Positions 54,079-62,139 are shown, counted from the stretch's first letter. The stretch is 64,000 nt of DNA from Hymenobacter duratus (GCF_014698995.1 NZ_JACWZZ010000001.1:1322501-1386500), one strand, 5' to 3'. Translations and numbers: made by a program. The notes: generated by a model not told the origin, from the letters alone.

Positions 54079-55110
54079 GTGAAAATCACCCACCCCGCTC
54101 CCCAATACGCACCCACCCGCTCGGAACGCGCGCAGAATGTTTCTGCCGCGTTCCTCTCGCGGAGCTTTGCACTGGGCCCTCTGCAGCTTACGCCGCGTGT
54201 GCTCCTGTTTCTGCTGGCCCTGGCTGTCTGCGTATCGCCGTGGGGCTCGCCGCCGCTGGCGCTGGCGCTGGGCCTGCTGGTGGCACTCGCCATTGGCAAC
54301 CCATTTCCGGCCCAGAGCAAGCGCTACACCAGCAAGCTGCTGCAATGGTCGGTGGTCGGGCTGGGCTTCGGAATGAATGCGCAGCAGGCGGTGCAGGCCG
54401 GGCGTGAAGGATTGCTGTTTTCGGTAGCTTCCATAGTGGGTACGCTTACACTGGGCTATTTTGTGGGCCGCTGGCTAGGCATCGACCGGAAAACGTCCCA
54501 CCTGATTTCAAGTGGCACCGCCATCTGTGGTGGCAGCGCTATTGCGGCGGTAGGGCCTGTGCTGCGGGCCGAAGAAGGGCAGATGTCGGTGGCGCTGGGC
54601 ACGGTGTTTATTCTGAATTCGGTGGCGCTGTTTCTGTTCCCGGCTATCGGCCACGGGCTGCACCTGAGCCAGAACCAGTTTGGCCTCTGGGCCGCCATTG
54701 CCATCCACGATACCAGCTCGGTTGTAGGAGCGGCCAGCCATTACGGCAGCGAAGCCCTGCAGATTGCCACTACCGTAAAGCTGGCCCGCGCCCTCTGGAT
54801 TATTCCGGTGGCACTAGGCACGGCCTTTCTATTCAAAACGCCGGGCGCCAAAATCAAGCTGCCCTATTTCATTCTTGGCTTCATCGGGGCCATGCTGCTC
54901 AATACCTACGTGCCGGCGCTGAAGCCACTGGCGCCGTATGTGGTGCAGTTGTCCAAAATTGGGCTGACGCTGACGCTGTTCCTGATTGGGGCCGGCCTAT
55001 CGGCAACGGTGCTGCGCTCCGTAGGAGTGCGGCCGTTCGTGCAAGGCGTTTTGCTCTGGATAGTCATTTCCAGCGCCTCGCTCTGGGTGATTCTACGCAC
55101 CGTAGTATAG
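54079..55110 (+). CDS. YeiH/UPF0324-family putative sulfate/sulfite exporter
   Basis: A 343-residue membrane protein with about ten hydrophobic helices. Family motifs are LGLLVALAIGNPFP, LLQWSVVGLGFGMNAQQA, SSGTAICGGSAIAAVGPV and AIHDTSSVVGAASHYG. YeiH proteins are annotated as sulfate exporters by similarity; direct transport data for most are lacking. The GTG at 54079 is chosen over a longer frame from 54016 because that frame starts upstream of the promoter element. It is probably controlled by the adjacent LysR gene. Confidence 0.9.
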   Translation: MKITHPAPQYAPTRSERAQNVSAAFLSRSFALGPLQLTPRVLLFLLALAVCVSPWGSPPLALALGLLVALAIGNPFPAQSKRYTSKLLQWSVVGLGFGMNAQQAVQAGREGLLFSVASIVGTLTLGYFVGRWLGIDRKTSHLISSGTAICGGSAIAAVGPVLRAEEGQMSVALGTVFILNSVALFLFPAIGHGLHLSQNQFGLWAAIAIHDTSSVVGAASHYGSEALQIATTVKLARALWIIPVALGTAFLFKTPGAKIKLPYFILGFIGAMLLNTYVPALKPLAPYVVQLSKIGLTLTLFLIGAGLSATVLRSVGVRPFVQGVLLWIVISSASLWVILRTVV

Positions 55111-55136
55111 ACGCCAACCAATATTATAGCGGATAT

Positions 55137-55178
55137 CCGCGGCTTCGCCTGACTAAATTCAGGTGAAGCCGCGGGTTT
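55137..55178 (+). terminator. Intrinsic terminator after the exporter gene
   Basis: CCGCGGCTTCGCCTG pairs with CAGGTGAAGCCGCGG (15 bp, one G-U wobble) around an 8-nt AT-rich loop, followed by GTTTT. Confidence 0.82.
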
Positions 55179-55200
55179 TCAGTTGTGGGCTGCTATAAAC

Positions 55201-55377
55201 TTATTTCTTGCGGCCGGAGCCGCTCTTTTTACCGCCGCCGTCCTGCTTGTTGACGGTAGCCCAGGCGCGCTTTTCGGCCTCGTCTTCCGATACGCCGCGT
55301 TTCTCGTAGCTTTCTTCGATGTGCTCAGCCTGCCGCTTCTGCTTGTCGGTATAGGCCGATTTGTCTCCTTGGGGCAT
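55201..55377 (-). CDS. Small basic "plasmid stabilization"-type protein
   Basis: A 58-codon gene. The product starts MPQGDKSAYTDKQKRQAEHI, continues EESYEKRGVSEDEAEKRAWA and ends with a Gly/Lys/Ser tail (GGGKKSGSGRKK). This matches a family of 55-80 residue bacterial proteins commonly labelled plasmid stabilization protein, although its role on chromosomes is unknown. It lies convergent to the exporter gene. The plus-strand open frame over the same bases is a shadow. Confidence 0.8.
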   Translation of the reverse strand: MPQGDKSAYTDKQKRQAEHIEESYEKRGVSEDEAEKRAWATVNKQDGGGKKSGSGRKK

Positions 55378-55512
55378 GATGAAGAAAATGAAAGGTGAAA
55401 CAAGAAGTTGTTTGTTGCTCTACGCGCCGCCCGGGCAGGTGTTATGATGAGCTTACGTGGGTCGTTGCGCCGGGCTACCTATCTTCGCCACTCCTAAGAC
55501 CCTACTTTTACC

Positions 55513-55758
55513 ATGCGTCAGCTCGCCGATATTCCGCACCCCGAGGCCAAAATCACGCTTTTCTCTTGGAACGGCAAGTACCTGATTAAGCTGGAAAAAG
55601 GCCAGCTGGAGCAAACCTACAAGGTGAGCGAGCTGGACGTAACCAGCGACGAGGACGTGCGCGAGCTGCTGGACAGCGAGTTTCTGCAGGCCGCCATATC
55701 CCGCTTCACCCAGATGCGCAACGACCTGCAGGCGTCCTTCGACCGGCACGGTCTGTAA
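55513..55758 (+). CDS. Small conserved hypothetical protein
   Basis: An 81-residue acidic protein with no signal peptide or membrane segment: KITLFSWNGKYLIKLEKGQL, YKVSELDVTSDEDVRELLDS and FTQMRNDLQASF. I recall similar short proteins in other Bacteroidota, but no function is known. TATCTTCG, one mismatch from the -7 consensus, lies about 25 nt upstream. It stands alone before the next signal-peptide gene. Confidence 0.72.
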   Translation: MRQLADIPHPEAKITLFSWNGKYLIKLEKGQLEQTYKVSELDVTSDEDVRELLDSEFLQAAISRFTQMRNDLQASFDRHGL

Positions 55759-55809
55759 GCCAGGCACTACCGCAACTCTTTATAGCTGATTTTTCCTATA
55801 TTCCCTGAC

Positions 55810-56535
55810 ATGAAAAACTCTCTTCTCTGTCTTCTGCTGCTAGTGGTGGTCAGCGTTATGCAGCCAGCCGCCGCGCAGCTCTACGATGTGCGCCAAAGCA
55901 GTATCAACCACGAAAAGCGGGAACGGTCGGCGCTGAAGGTACAGATAGATGGTACGCCGGAATGGACGCGTGACTTCTGGCAGTCTTGGCTCAAAGACAC
56001 CTACAATATCAAAGTGAAAGGCAATGGCCTGCTGGGCGTGGGCAAGCGCGACATTCTCGTGGCCAAGCAGGTGCCGGCGTCCAGCGTCTCGGGCAAGCTC
56101 ATTGATCTGTACGCGCTGGTAACGGCTCCTTCCGACACCGTTACCGAGCTGGCCGTATTTGCCGCCTTCGACTCCGACACCTATTTCGACCCCGAAAAAA
56201 CGCCCAGTGAGTATGCGGCGCTGCGCAACATCGTCACCAATTTCGCCTCAGCTGCCCGCCTCAAAGCCTACCGAGAGCAGATTGCGGCCGCCGAAAAAGA
56301 GCTGCGTGAAACCGAAAAAGAGAAGGAGCGCCTTGAAAAGGAGCGCGTGAGCCTGAGCGCCAACACGCAAAGCAACCTCGATAAGATTGAGGCCCTGAAA
56401 AAGCAGAATGCCGAGAACAAAATTAAATCCAGCCAGGACTCGGTGCAGCTCATCACCAACGCGCAGCTGCTGGAAACCCGCAAAGCCAAGCTGCAGCGCC
56501 GCCGCGACCGGCTTTCCACGCTGGACAAGAAATAG
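55810..56535 (+). CDS. Secreted coiled-coil protein
   Basis: A 241-residue protein with a signal peptide (LLLLVVVSVMQPAAAQ), a small globular region (about 25-150; QIDGTPEWTRDFWQSWLKDT, abridged) and a long charged coiled coil (about 155-241) rich in Glu, Lys and Arg (KEKERLEKERVSL, ALKKQNAENKIK). No enzymatic motif is seen. It may be a periplasmic structural or assembly protein; the family is unknown to me. Confidence 0.72.
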   Translation: MKNSLLCLLLLVVVSVMQPAAAQLYDVRQSSINHEKRERSALKVQIDGTPEWTRDFWQSWLKDTYNIKVKGNGLLGVGKRDILVAKQVPASSVSGKLIDLYALVTAPSDTVTELAVFAAFDSDTYFDPEKTPSEYAALRNIVTNFASAARLKAYREQIAAAEKELRETEKEKERLEKERVSLSANTQSNLDKIEALKKQNAENKIKSSQDSVQLITNAQLLETRKAKLQRRRDRLSTLDKK

Positions 56536-56556
56536 CCCGTGCCGATGGCTGCCCGG

Positions 56557-56597
56557 CAATATCCCCGTTATCTGCTGGGCAGGTACCGGGGATATTG
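56557..56597. repeat. 11-bp inverted repeat without a T-run
   Basis: CAATATCCCCG and CGGGGATATTG are separated by 19 nt that contain CTGCTGGGCAGG. Lacking a T-run it is a poor terminator; it could mark the end of the coiled-coil gene transcript or be an operator for the next gene. Confidence 0.4.
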
Positions 56598-56712
56598 TGT
56601 ATTGAGCCCGTTACACGCGGTTGCTTCACCTAGCCGGGGCATTGTGCGTAGAAGCGGCAAGTGAGTGGCTGGCCAGTTGGCCGGCGTACCTGTAAAGTCA
56701 GTAGTGCAGAAT

Positions 56713-57813
56713 ATGGAAAAAGACCCGTCGCCGCTCGATACCCTGCGGCAGCTCAAAGAGTGGCTTGATGCCGGCACCATCACGCCGCAGGAGTTTGCGA
56801 CTCTCAAGCAGAAGCTGCTTTTCAGCGAGGCAGGCAGCGCCCCGACTTCGCCGGCCGCGGCGCCCGAGCCAACCACCATCGCGCCGGTAGAAGATCCGAT
56901 GCTGCCGCCGGTGGTCCACCACACCCCGCTTGAGTCGTTGCCTCCTGTTGGCGCGCCATCTGTCCCGGCTTCGCCTGCTGAGCCAATGAGCCGACCCATC
57001 ATAGCGGGTCGGCCCGAAGCCTCGCCTTCAGCTGCTGAGTCGGAGCCGTATTCGGCCGCCGCTACCACCGACACCGACGAGGTAGAAGACGCACCTTATA
57101 CTGCGCCCCCCAAAAGCCCGTTAGGGACCATTCTGATTATCGGCGGTATCGTTGCCTTGTTGGCTCTGGTTGCCTATCTGATGCTGGGCAACCGGGAGTC
57201 GGAGCGCCTGACCAGCACTTCCCGGACGGCTGCCGACTCCCTAGCCGTAACACCCGATGTAGGGCCGCAGGCCGAGCAGATAGAGCTGCCGCCTGCCGCT
57301 GTGCCCGAAACGGTGCGCGTAGCGCCTGTGCTGCCGCCTGTTGCTCCGCAGGATTCAGTAGCTGCCACACCAGCCCCGGCAGCCCCCACCGAAACACCAG
57401 CCGCCGCCGATGAAGCGGGCAGTGAAGCCCGCGTACAGCGGACACTGGAAGGCTATTACGCCGATTTGCAGGCGGCTCCTTTCAGTGCCGCGCAACACTT
57501 TGCTCCTAACGTAGAGCGGTTTTATACCCTGTCTGGCACTACTCCCCAGGCTATTGAGGCGGAGCTGGCCCGCACACATTTTCCGGAGTTCACGGAAGCT
57601 TCCACCCAGATTGAGCCCGGCAGCCTGAAAGTAGGACCCGTGGCCAACGATGGGTCCCGCCTGGTTACGTATCTGGAGAAGAGCCAGGCCTTCCGGCAGT
57701 CGTTGCAGAAGCATCAGCAGACCACGGCACAGGTGCGGGTGCGGCTCGATAAGAACTTTAAGATCGTGTATCTGCGGCAGGAAAAACTGCTCGAAAACAC
57801 GTTCACCGACTAG
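56713..57813 (+). CDS. SHOCT-domain membrane protein with NTF2-like C-terminus
   Basis: A 366-residue protein. Residues about 5-35 (DTLRQLKEWLDAGTITPQEF) are a SHOCT domain, a short helical module found at protein ends. Then come a Pro/Ala/Ser-rich region (40-135), one membrane helix (TILIIGGIVALLALVAYLML, about 138-158), a second Pro-rich linker (165-250) and a folded C-terminal domain (about 255-366; RTLEGYYADLQAAPFSAAQH, FTEASTQIEPGSLKV) resembling NTF2-like folds. The SHOCT part would be cytoplasmic and the C-terminus periplasmic. The ATG at 56713 removes 16 unlikely upstream codons. Confidence 0.75.
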   Translation: MEKDPSPLDTLRQLKEWLDAGTITPQEFATLKQKLLFSEAGSAPTSPAAAPEPTTIAPVEDPMLPPVVHHTPLESLPPVGAPSVPASPAEPMSRPIIAGRPEASPSAAESEPYSAAATTDTDEVEDAPYTAPPKSPLGTILIIGGIVALLALVAYLMLGNRESERLTSTSRTAADSLAVTPDVGPQAEQIELPPAAVPETVRVAPVLPPVAPQDSVAATPAPAAPTETPAAADEAGSEARVQRTLEGYYADLQAAPFSAAQHFAPNVERFYTLSGTTPQAIEAELARTHFPEFTEASTQIEPGSLKVGPVANDGSRLVTYLEKSQAFRQSLQKHQQTTAQVRVRLDKNFKIVYLRQEKLLENTFTD

Positions 57814-57820
57814 GCAGCCG

Positions 57821-57828
57821 TACCTTTG
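57821..57828 (+). promoter_or_regulatory. -7 promoter element for the DUF3089 gene
   Basis: TACCTTTG fully matches TAnnTTTG and begins 7 nt after the upstream stop. A GC-rich hairpin at 57843-57873 (12-bp arms, one wobble) follows and would be within the mRNA leader or act as a terminator for the upstream gene. Confidence 0.5.
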
Positions 57829-57895
57829 CGGCCGCCTGCCGGACGCGCGTCGCCGAAGCCCGGCGGCGCGCGTTTGTGTTCTGTGTGTTCCTGTT

Positions 57896-58957
57896 ATGAA
57901 GTACGTTGCTTTTTCCCGGGCCAATCTGCTGGCCTCTCTGTTGCTGCCGCTACTGCTCGGCTCCTGCCTGAAAGTTATTAAGCCGAGCCGCGAATTTGCG
58001 CGCTACCCCACACCTACCGCCCCCGACTACGCCCAACCCGATAACTGGGCCGCGCTGCCCACCCGCCGCGACTCGGCCGATGCTGTGCCATCCCGGACCA
58101 GCCTTCGCGACCAGCAGGCCAGCGCCTCGGTCGATGTGTTTTTCGTGCATCCGACGACGTATTACCGTCGTGGTTCTTGGAACGCCGATGTGGCCGATGC
58201 TCGCGTGAACCAGTTCACAGACCGCAGCACCATCCGCAAGCAGGCTTCGGTGTTCAACAATGTTGGCCGCATCTACGCGCCGCGCTACCGGCAGGCCACG
58301 TTGTTTTCCTTCTTTGATGAAAACAGTGAAAACGGCAAGGAAGCACTGGGACTAGCATATAACGACGTGAAAGCCGCTTTCGAGTACTACTTGGCGCACT
58401 ACAACCAAGGCCGGCCGTTTATTGTGGCGGGTCATAGTCAGGGTACTTTTCATGCCACGCGTTTGCTGCGCGAAATGGTTGATCAAAACCCGAAGCTGCG
58501 TCGCCACCTGGTGGCGGCTTACCTCATTGGTTTCAACGTGAAGCCCACCGAGTACCAGCTCCTCAAGCCCTGCGAAGACTCCACCCAAACCGGCTGCTAC
58601 GTGGCCTGGAATTCCGTGGAGTGGGGCAACAACTATCCGCCGTTCCAGGGCGGCGTAGCCGTAAACCCGCTCACGTGGCGCACCGATACGGTGGCCGCAC
58701 CGACTTCGCTCAACCTTGGTGGCACACCCTACGAATTCAACCGGATTGATACCGCTGTGGCCGACGCCAAAGTGCACAACGGCCTTGTATGGCTGCATAC
58801 TCCCAAGCCCAGCGGTTACCCACGCTTCCTGTTGCCCGGCCGCCCCGAGCTACGCCACTCCTTTCACATCGCCGACTACGCGCTGTATTACCTGAACATC
58901 CGCCAGAACGCGGCCGCGCGGGTGCGGGCGTACAGCACGCAGCCTCAACGCCCCTAA
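57896..58957 (+). CDS. DUF3089-family alpha/beta-hydrolase lipoprotein
   Basis: A 353-residue lipoprotein (LLLGSC lipobox) of the DUF3089 group, an alpha/beta-hydrolase branch related to lipases. Ser181 is the presumed nucleophile in GHSQGTF. Other typical features are VDVFFVHPTTYY, DRSTIRKQASVFN, IYAPRYRQATLFSFF and a late His in RHSFHIADYALYY. It probably acts on envelope lipids or esters; the substrate is unknown. Confidence 0.88.
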   Translation: MKYVAFSRANLLASLLLPLLLGSCLKVIKPSREFARYPTPTAPDYAQPDNWAALPTRRDSADAVPSRTSLRDQQASASVDVFFVHPTTYYRRGSWNADVADARVNQFTDRSTIRKQASVFNNVGRIYAPRYRQATLFSFFDENSENGKEALGLAYNDVKAAFEYYLAHYNQGRPFIVAGHSQGTFHATRLLREMVDQNPKLRRHLVAAYLIGFNVKPTEYQLLKPCEDSTQTGCYVAWNSVEWGNNYPPFQGGVAVNPLTWRTDTVAAPTSLNLGGTPYEFNRIDTAVADAKVHNGLVWLHTPKPSGYPRFLLPGRPELRHSFHIADYALYYLNIRQNAAARVRAYSTQPQRP

Positions 58958-59419
58958 TTCTACCCTATGCAAAATATCAACTGGCCTCGTTTCTTCATCG
59001 GGCTGCTGTTTCTGATACTGCTGGCTGCGCTGGCCAAAAACCTGATTGGGGGCGCTAGTAGGCGGAAGCACTCCACGGAGCAAGCTCGTTAATAAATTTT
59101 CACTTGGCGTTGTTCTGTCAAGCACCTGCAAATAGAAGGACCTGATAGACCAGAAAGAATCAGAAGGGTTCTGCTTACGCAATAGCTCGTATTGCTCCCA
59201 GAAATGATCCTCGATAAAGCCTTGAAAATCGATAGCCGAGTAAAAAGCTAATTTCTCCAACCAACTGGCGAAGAGACCTACTTCCTTCATAAGTCGATAG
59301 TGTCTATACCATGATGCTGGATTATAAATCCTGTAATCGTCTGATGCACAGCAAATGCTAATTAATTGGAAGCCATGTTGCATGATACTGCGTAAGGCAA
59401 ATTTTCTGTTTTCAGTCAT
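58850..59419 (-). CDS. Low-GC hypothetical gene, probably truncated at its 3' end
   Basis: The 189-residue frame starts MTENRKFALRSIMQHGF. Its first ~115 residues (for example YNPASWYRHYRLMKEVGLFA and FIEDHFWEQYELLRKQ) look like a real protein and are encoded by DNA visibly poorer in GC than all neighbours. The rest runs antisense through a small plus-strand gene and the end of the DUF3089 gene and has the Arg-rich look of a shadow. I do not recognise a family. It may be a transferred gene that has lost its end; a start at 59446 is also possible. Confidence 0.5.
   Translation of the reverse strand: MTENRKFALRSIMQHGFQLISICCASDDYRIYNPASWYRHYRLMKEVGLFASWLEKLAFYSAIDFQGFIEDHFWEQYELLRKQNPSDSFWSIRSFYLQVLDRTTPSENLLTSLLRGVLPPTSAPNQVFGQRSQQYQKQQPDEETRPVDILHRVELGALRLRAVRPHPRGRVLADVQVIQRVVGDVKGVA
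58967..59092 (+). CDS. Small single-pass membrane protein
   Basis: A 41-codon frame that begins 9 nt after the DUF3089 stop. The product starts MQNINWPRFFIGLLFLILLA, is one membrane helix, and ends with a charged tail (SRRKHSTEQAR). The spacing suggests co-transcription. It overlaps the antisense low-GC frame, and one of the two may not be expressed. Confidence 0.5.
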   Translation: MQNINWPRFFIGLLFLILLAALAKNLIGGASRRKHSTEQAR

Positions 59420-59448
59420 ATATATAAGTACGTAAACGGAAAACAAAT

Positions 59449-59485
59449 AAAAAGCCCCGCTGGCACAATGCCAGCGGGGCTTTTT
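59449..59485 (-). terminator. Intrinsic terminator of the ribosomal operon
   Basis: AAAGCCCCGCTGG pairs perfectly with CCAGCGGGGCTTT (13 bp, 7-nt loop), with further A and T on either side. It lies 20 nt after the tsf stop on the minus strand. Confidence 0.93.
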
Positions 59486-59505
59486 AATAGAGCTAAGCAG
59501 ATAGC

Positions 59506-60342
59506 TTAGGCACCGATAGCAACACGCTTGAAGTCGGTTACCGTCATGCCTTTCGACGTTTTGTCGAGCAGCTGGGCAATGGTCATCGAGCTGTCTTTCA
59601 CGAACTCCTGGTTGAGGAGCGTGTTTTCTTTGTAGAACTTGTTCAGCTTGCCCTGCGCAATTTTCTCCAGCATCGCCTCGGGCTTGCCTTCGGCACGCGC
59701 CTGCTCTTTGCCGATTTCGATTTCGCGCTCCGTAACAGCCGAATCCACACCGTCTTTGTCAACGGCTACGGGCTTCATGGCTACGATTTGCATAGCTACG
59801 TCGCGTCCTACGGCAGCAATGTCAGCGCCACCCACGTTCTTCAGGCCTACGAGTACGCCTTTCTTGTTATCGGAGTGGATGTAAGAAGCAACTTTCTCAG
59901 CCGTCAGCGTGGCGTACGTTACGTCCAGCTTCTCGCCGATTTTGCCCATCAGGTCGGTGATGTGCTCCTGAATAGTCAGGCCATCTTCTTCCTTGGTAGC
60001 CAGCAGATCTTCTTTGGTAGCAGCGTTCGTGCGAACGGCAGCGTCCAGAATACGCTGAACCAGTTCACGGAAGTTAGCCACTTTCGCCACCGATTCTGTT
60101 TCGCAGGCCAAAGCTACCAGTTTGCCGGTCGTGCCGTCTTCGCTTACGCTCACGGTCACAAAACCTTCCGACGTTTCGTTTTCAGCGCGCTTGTCAGCAA
60201 TTTTCTGACCCTGCTTGCGCAGAATGTCGCGGGCTGCTTCGAAGTCGCCATCGGCTTCGGTCAGCGCTTTTTTGCAATCCATCATGCCTGCACCGGTCAT
60301 GGTGCGGAGCTTGTTCACGTCTGCGGCGGTAATTGCTGCCAT
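59506..60342 (-). CDS. tsf: Translation elongation factor Ts
   Basis: The 278-residue EF-Ts recharges EF-Tu with GTP during protein synthesis. The N-terminal UBA-like part reads VNKLRTMTGAGMMDCKKALT with EADGDFEAARDILRKQG; the core has LACETESVAKVANF and a late SMTIAQLLDKTS. It is the last gene of rplM-rpsI-rpsB-tsf, 138 nt after rpsB, with a terminator-like hairpin in the gap that could lower its transcription relative to rpsB. Confidence 0.97.
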   Translation of the reverse strand: MAAITAADVNKLRTMTGAGMMDCKKALTEADGDFEAARDILRKQGQKIADKRAENETSEGFVTVSVSEDGTTGKLVALACETESVAKVANFRELVQRILDAAVRTNAATKEDLLATKEEDGLTIQEHITDLMGKIGEKLDVTYATLTAEKVASYIHSDNKKGVLVGLKNVGGADIAAVGRDVAMQIVAMKPVAVDKDGVDSAVTEREIEIGKEQARAEGKPEAMLEKIAQGKLNKFYKENTLLNQEFVKDSSMTIAQLLDKTSKGMTVTDFKRVAIGA

Positions 60343-60419
60343 TGTTGTGAGGGTATATGAGGGGTGAGGGTTATAATCAGAGTTGATGCCGGCCAGCCGG
60401 GTAGGGAAGCCGACAAAAG

Positions 60420-60461
60420 AAAAGGGAACACCGGAGCCGAGTGCTTCGCATGTTCCCTTTT
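60420..60461 (-). terminator. Attenuator-like hairpin between rpsB and tsf
   Basis: AAAAGGGAACA and TGTTCCCTTTT form a perfect 11-bp stem with a 20-nt loop. On the minus strand it is followed by TTTTCTTTTG, a weak T-run, so partial termination after rpsB is plausible. Confidence 0.6.
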
Positions 60462-60480
60462 CGAAGGAGGGGCGATGAGC

Positions 60481-61248
60481 CTATTCTTCGGCGTTCTGCT
60501 TCTCCTGGATGCCTTCGTCTTCGGCCTGCTTCTTGTCGGCATCTTCTTTGTCGACCTTACGCTCCGAAAGACCTTCTTCGATAGCCTTGCCAATCACGCT
60601 CACAATGAGCTGGATTGACTTCGAGGCGTCGTCGTTGGCCGGAATTGGGAACTGCACCAACTCAGGGTTCGAGTTCGTATCGCAGATAGCGAATACCGGA
60701 ACACCCAGTTTCTGGGCTTCTTTCACGGCAATGTGCTCACGCTTCACGTCTACTACGAACAGAGCAGCGGGCAGGCGGCTCAGGTCGGCAATGCCACCGA
60801 GTACACGCTCCAGCTTCTCCCGCTCGCGCGACATCATCAGTTTCTCACGCTTAGCAAGTGCCGCGTAAGCCGTATTTTCCTTCACCATCTTGTCGATGGT
60901 GCTCATTTTCTTCAACGACTTGCGCACGGTAGCGAAGTTGGTGAGCATGCCGCCCAACCAACGGTCGGTTACGAACGGCATTTTCAGGCGGGTAGCCTCT
61001 TCCGTTACGATTTCCTGCGCTTGTTTCTTGGTAGCCACAAACATCACCTTACGGCCGCTCTTAGCAATGTTGCGGATAGCCGCAGCAGCTTGGTCGAGCG
61101 AAACGAGGGTTTTGTTCAGGTCGATAATATGGATACCGTTCTTCTCCATGAAGATGTACGGCGCCATTTTCGGATCCCACTTGCGCGTAAGGTGACCAAA
61201 GTGGGCACCGGCATCAAGCAGTTCTTTATAGGTGGTGGACTGAGCCAT
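60481..61248 (-). CDS. rpsB: 30S ribosomal protein S2
   Basis: The 255-residue S2 has the usual start (LLDAGAHFGHLTRKWDPKMA), LNKTLVSLDQAA, VTDRWLGGMLTNF and FAICDTNSNPELVQFPIPAN. It binds 16S rRNA at the head-body junction of the 30S subunit. The C-terminal ~30 residues are Glu/Lys/Asp-rich, as is common in Bacteroidota. It lies 18 nt after rpsI in the operon. Confidence 0.98.
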   Translation of the reverse strand: MAQSTTYKELLDAGAHFGHLTRKWDPKMAPYIFMEKNGIHIIDLNKTLVSLDQAAAAIRNIAKSGRKVMFVATKKQAQEIVTEEATRLKMPFVTDRWLGGMLTNFATVRKSLKKMSTIDKMVKENTAYAALAKREKLMMSREREKLERVLGGIADLSRLPAALFVVDVKREHIAVKEAQKLGVPVFAICDTNSNPELVQFPIPANDDASKSIQLIVSVIGKAIEEGLSERKVDKEDADKKQAEDEGIQEKQNAEE

Positions 61249-61266
61249 GATAAGTTTCCTCTGGGA

Positions 61267-61653
61267 TTAGCGTTTCGAGAACTGGAACGAGCGACGCGCT
61301 TTGCGCTTGCCGAATTTCTTGCGTTCCACCATGCGCGGGTCACGGGTAAGGAAGCCTTCTTTCTTCAGCGCTGGGCGAACCTCAGCGTTGTCGCCTACGA
61401 GGGCTTTCGAGATGGCCAGACGGATGGCTTCAGCCTGAGCCGAGATGCCACCACCGCGCACGTTTACCTTAATGTCGTACTGGCCGACTTGCTCGACAGT
61501 AGCCAAAGGCTGGTTCACGATGTTTTCCAGGAGCTCATTGCTGAAGTACGCTTTGATGTCCCGGCCGTTGATAGTGATATTCCCTTGCCCGGCCTGCATG
61601 TAAATGCGGGCCACCGAGGTTTTTCTTCTACCAGAGGTGTTGGAGATTTCCAT
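61267..61653 (-). CDS. rpsI: 30S ribosomal protein S9
   Basis: A 128-residue S9 with the N-terminal GRRKTSVARIYMQAGQG, the GGGISAQAEAIRLAISKAL helix and the basic C-terminus KKFGKRKARRSFQFSKR, whose final Lys-Arg tail contacts tRNA in the P site. The last residues (SFQFSKR) keep the canonical form. It lies 33 nt after rplM, the universal gene pair. Confidence 0.98.
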   Translation of the reverse strand: MEISNTSGRRKTSVARIYMQAGQGNITINGRDIKAYFSNELLENIVNQPLATVEQVGQYDIKVNVRGGGISAQAEAIRLAISKALVGDNAEVRPALKKEGFLTRDPRMVERKKFGKRKARRSFQFSKR

Positions 61654-61686
61654 TAAGTGAAGAATTAAAGAGAGGCCGAATTCGGC

Positions 61687-62139
61687 TTAGAGGTTTTTCA
61701 GTTCAACAGCTTTGGGCTGCTGGGCTTCGTGTGGGTGCTGGTCGCCTTTGTACACATACAGGTTGCGGAACTGCTCGGCACCGAGCTTGTTGCCCTGCAG
61801 CATGCCTTTCACGGCGTGCTCAATCACGCGGGTTGAGTCCTTGGCCTTCTTGTCGCGCAGGTTGATGCGCTTCTGACCGCCGGGGTAGCCCGAGTGGGTG
61901 ATGTAGATTTTGTCGGTCAGCTTCTTGCCCGTTACGTAGAGCTTGTCGGCGTTCAGAACAATTACATTGTCGCCACAGTCCGAGTTGGGAGTGAACGAAG
62001 GTTTGTGCTTGCCACGCAGCATGTTGGCAATCTGGCTGGCCAGACGGCCCAGCGGCGCAACACTGGCATCAACCACGACCCATGCCTTATCGGCGTTGGC
62101 TTTGTTGACGGATACCGTCTTGAAGCTCAGATGATCCAT
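61687..62139 (-). CDS. rplM: 50S ribosomal protein L13
   Basis: The 150-residue L13 shows WVVVDASVAPLGRLASQIAN, MLRGKHKPSFTPNSDCGDNV, YVTGKKLTDKIYITHSGYPG and HAVKGMLQGNKLGAEQFRNL. It is an early assembly protein of the 50S subunit. The ATG at 62139 is used; the longer open frame runs into the leader. It is first in the operon, about 60 nt after a canonical promoter; the leader contains a small CCGGA/TCCGG hairpin (62176-62190) that could take part in autoregulation. Confidence 0.97.
   Translation of the reverse strand: MDHLSFKTVSVNKANADKAWVVVDASVAPLGRLASQIANMLRGKHKPSFTPNSDCGDNVIVLNADKLYVTGKKLTDKIYITHSGYPGGQKRINLRDKKAKDSTRVIEHAVKGMLQGNKLGAEQFRNLYVYKGDQHPHEAQQPKAVELKNL

Noticed and set aside
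55183..55398. Plus-strand frame with a hydrophobic product
   Set aside because: It is the complement of the 58-codon basic-protein gene, which has clear family similarity. The hydrophobic look comes from reading Lys/Glu codons backwards.
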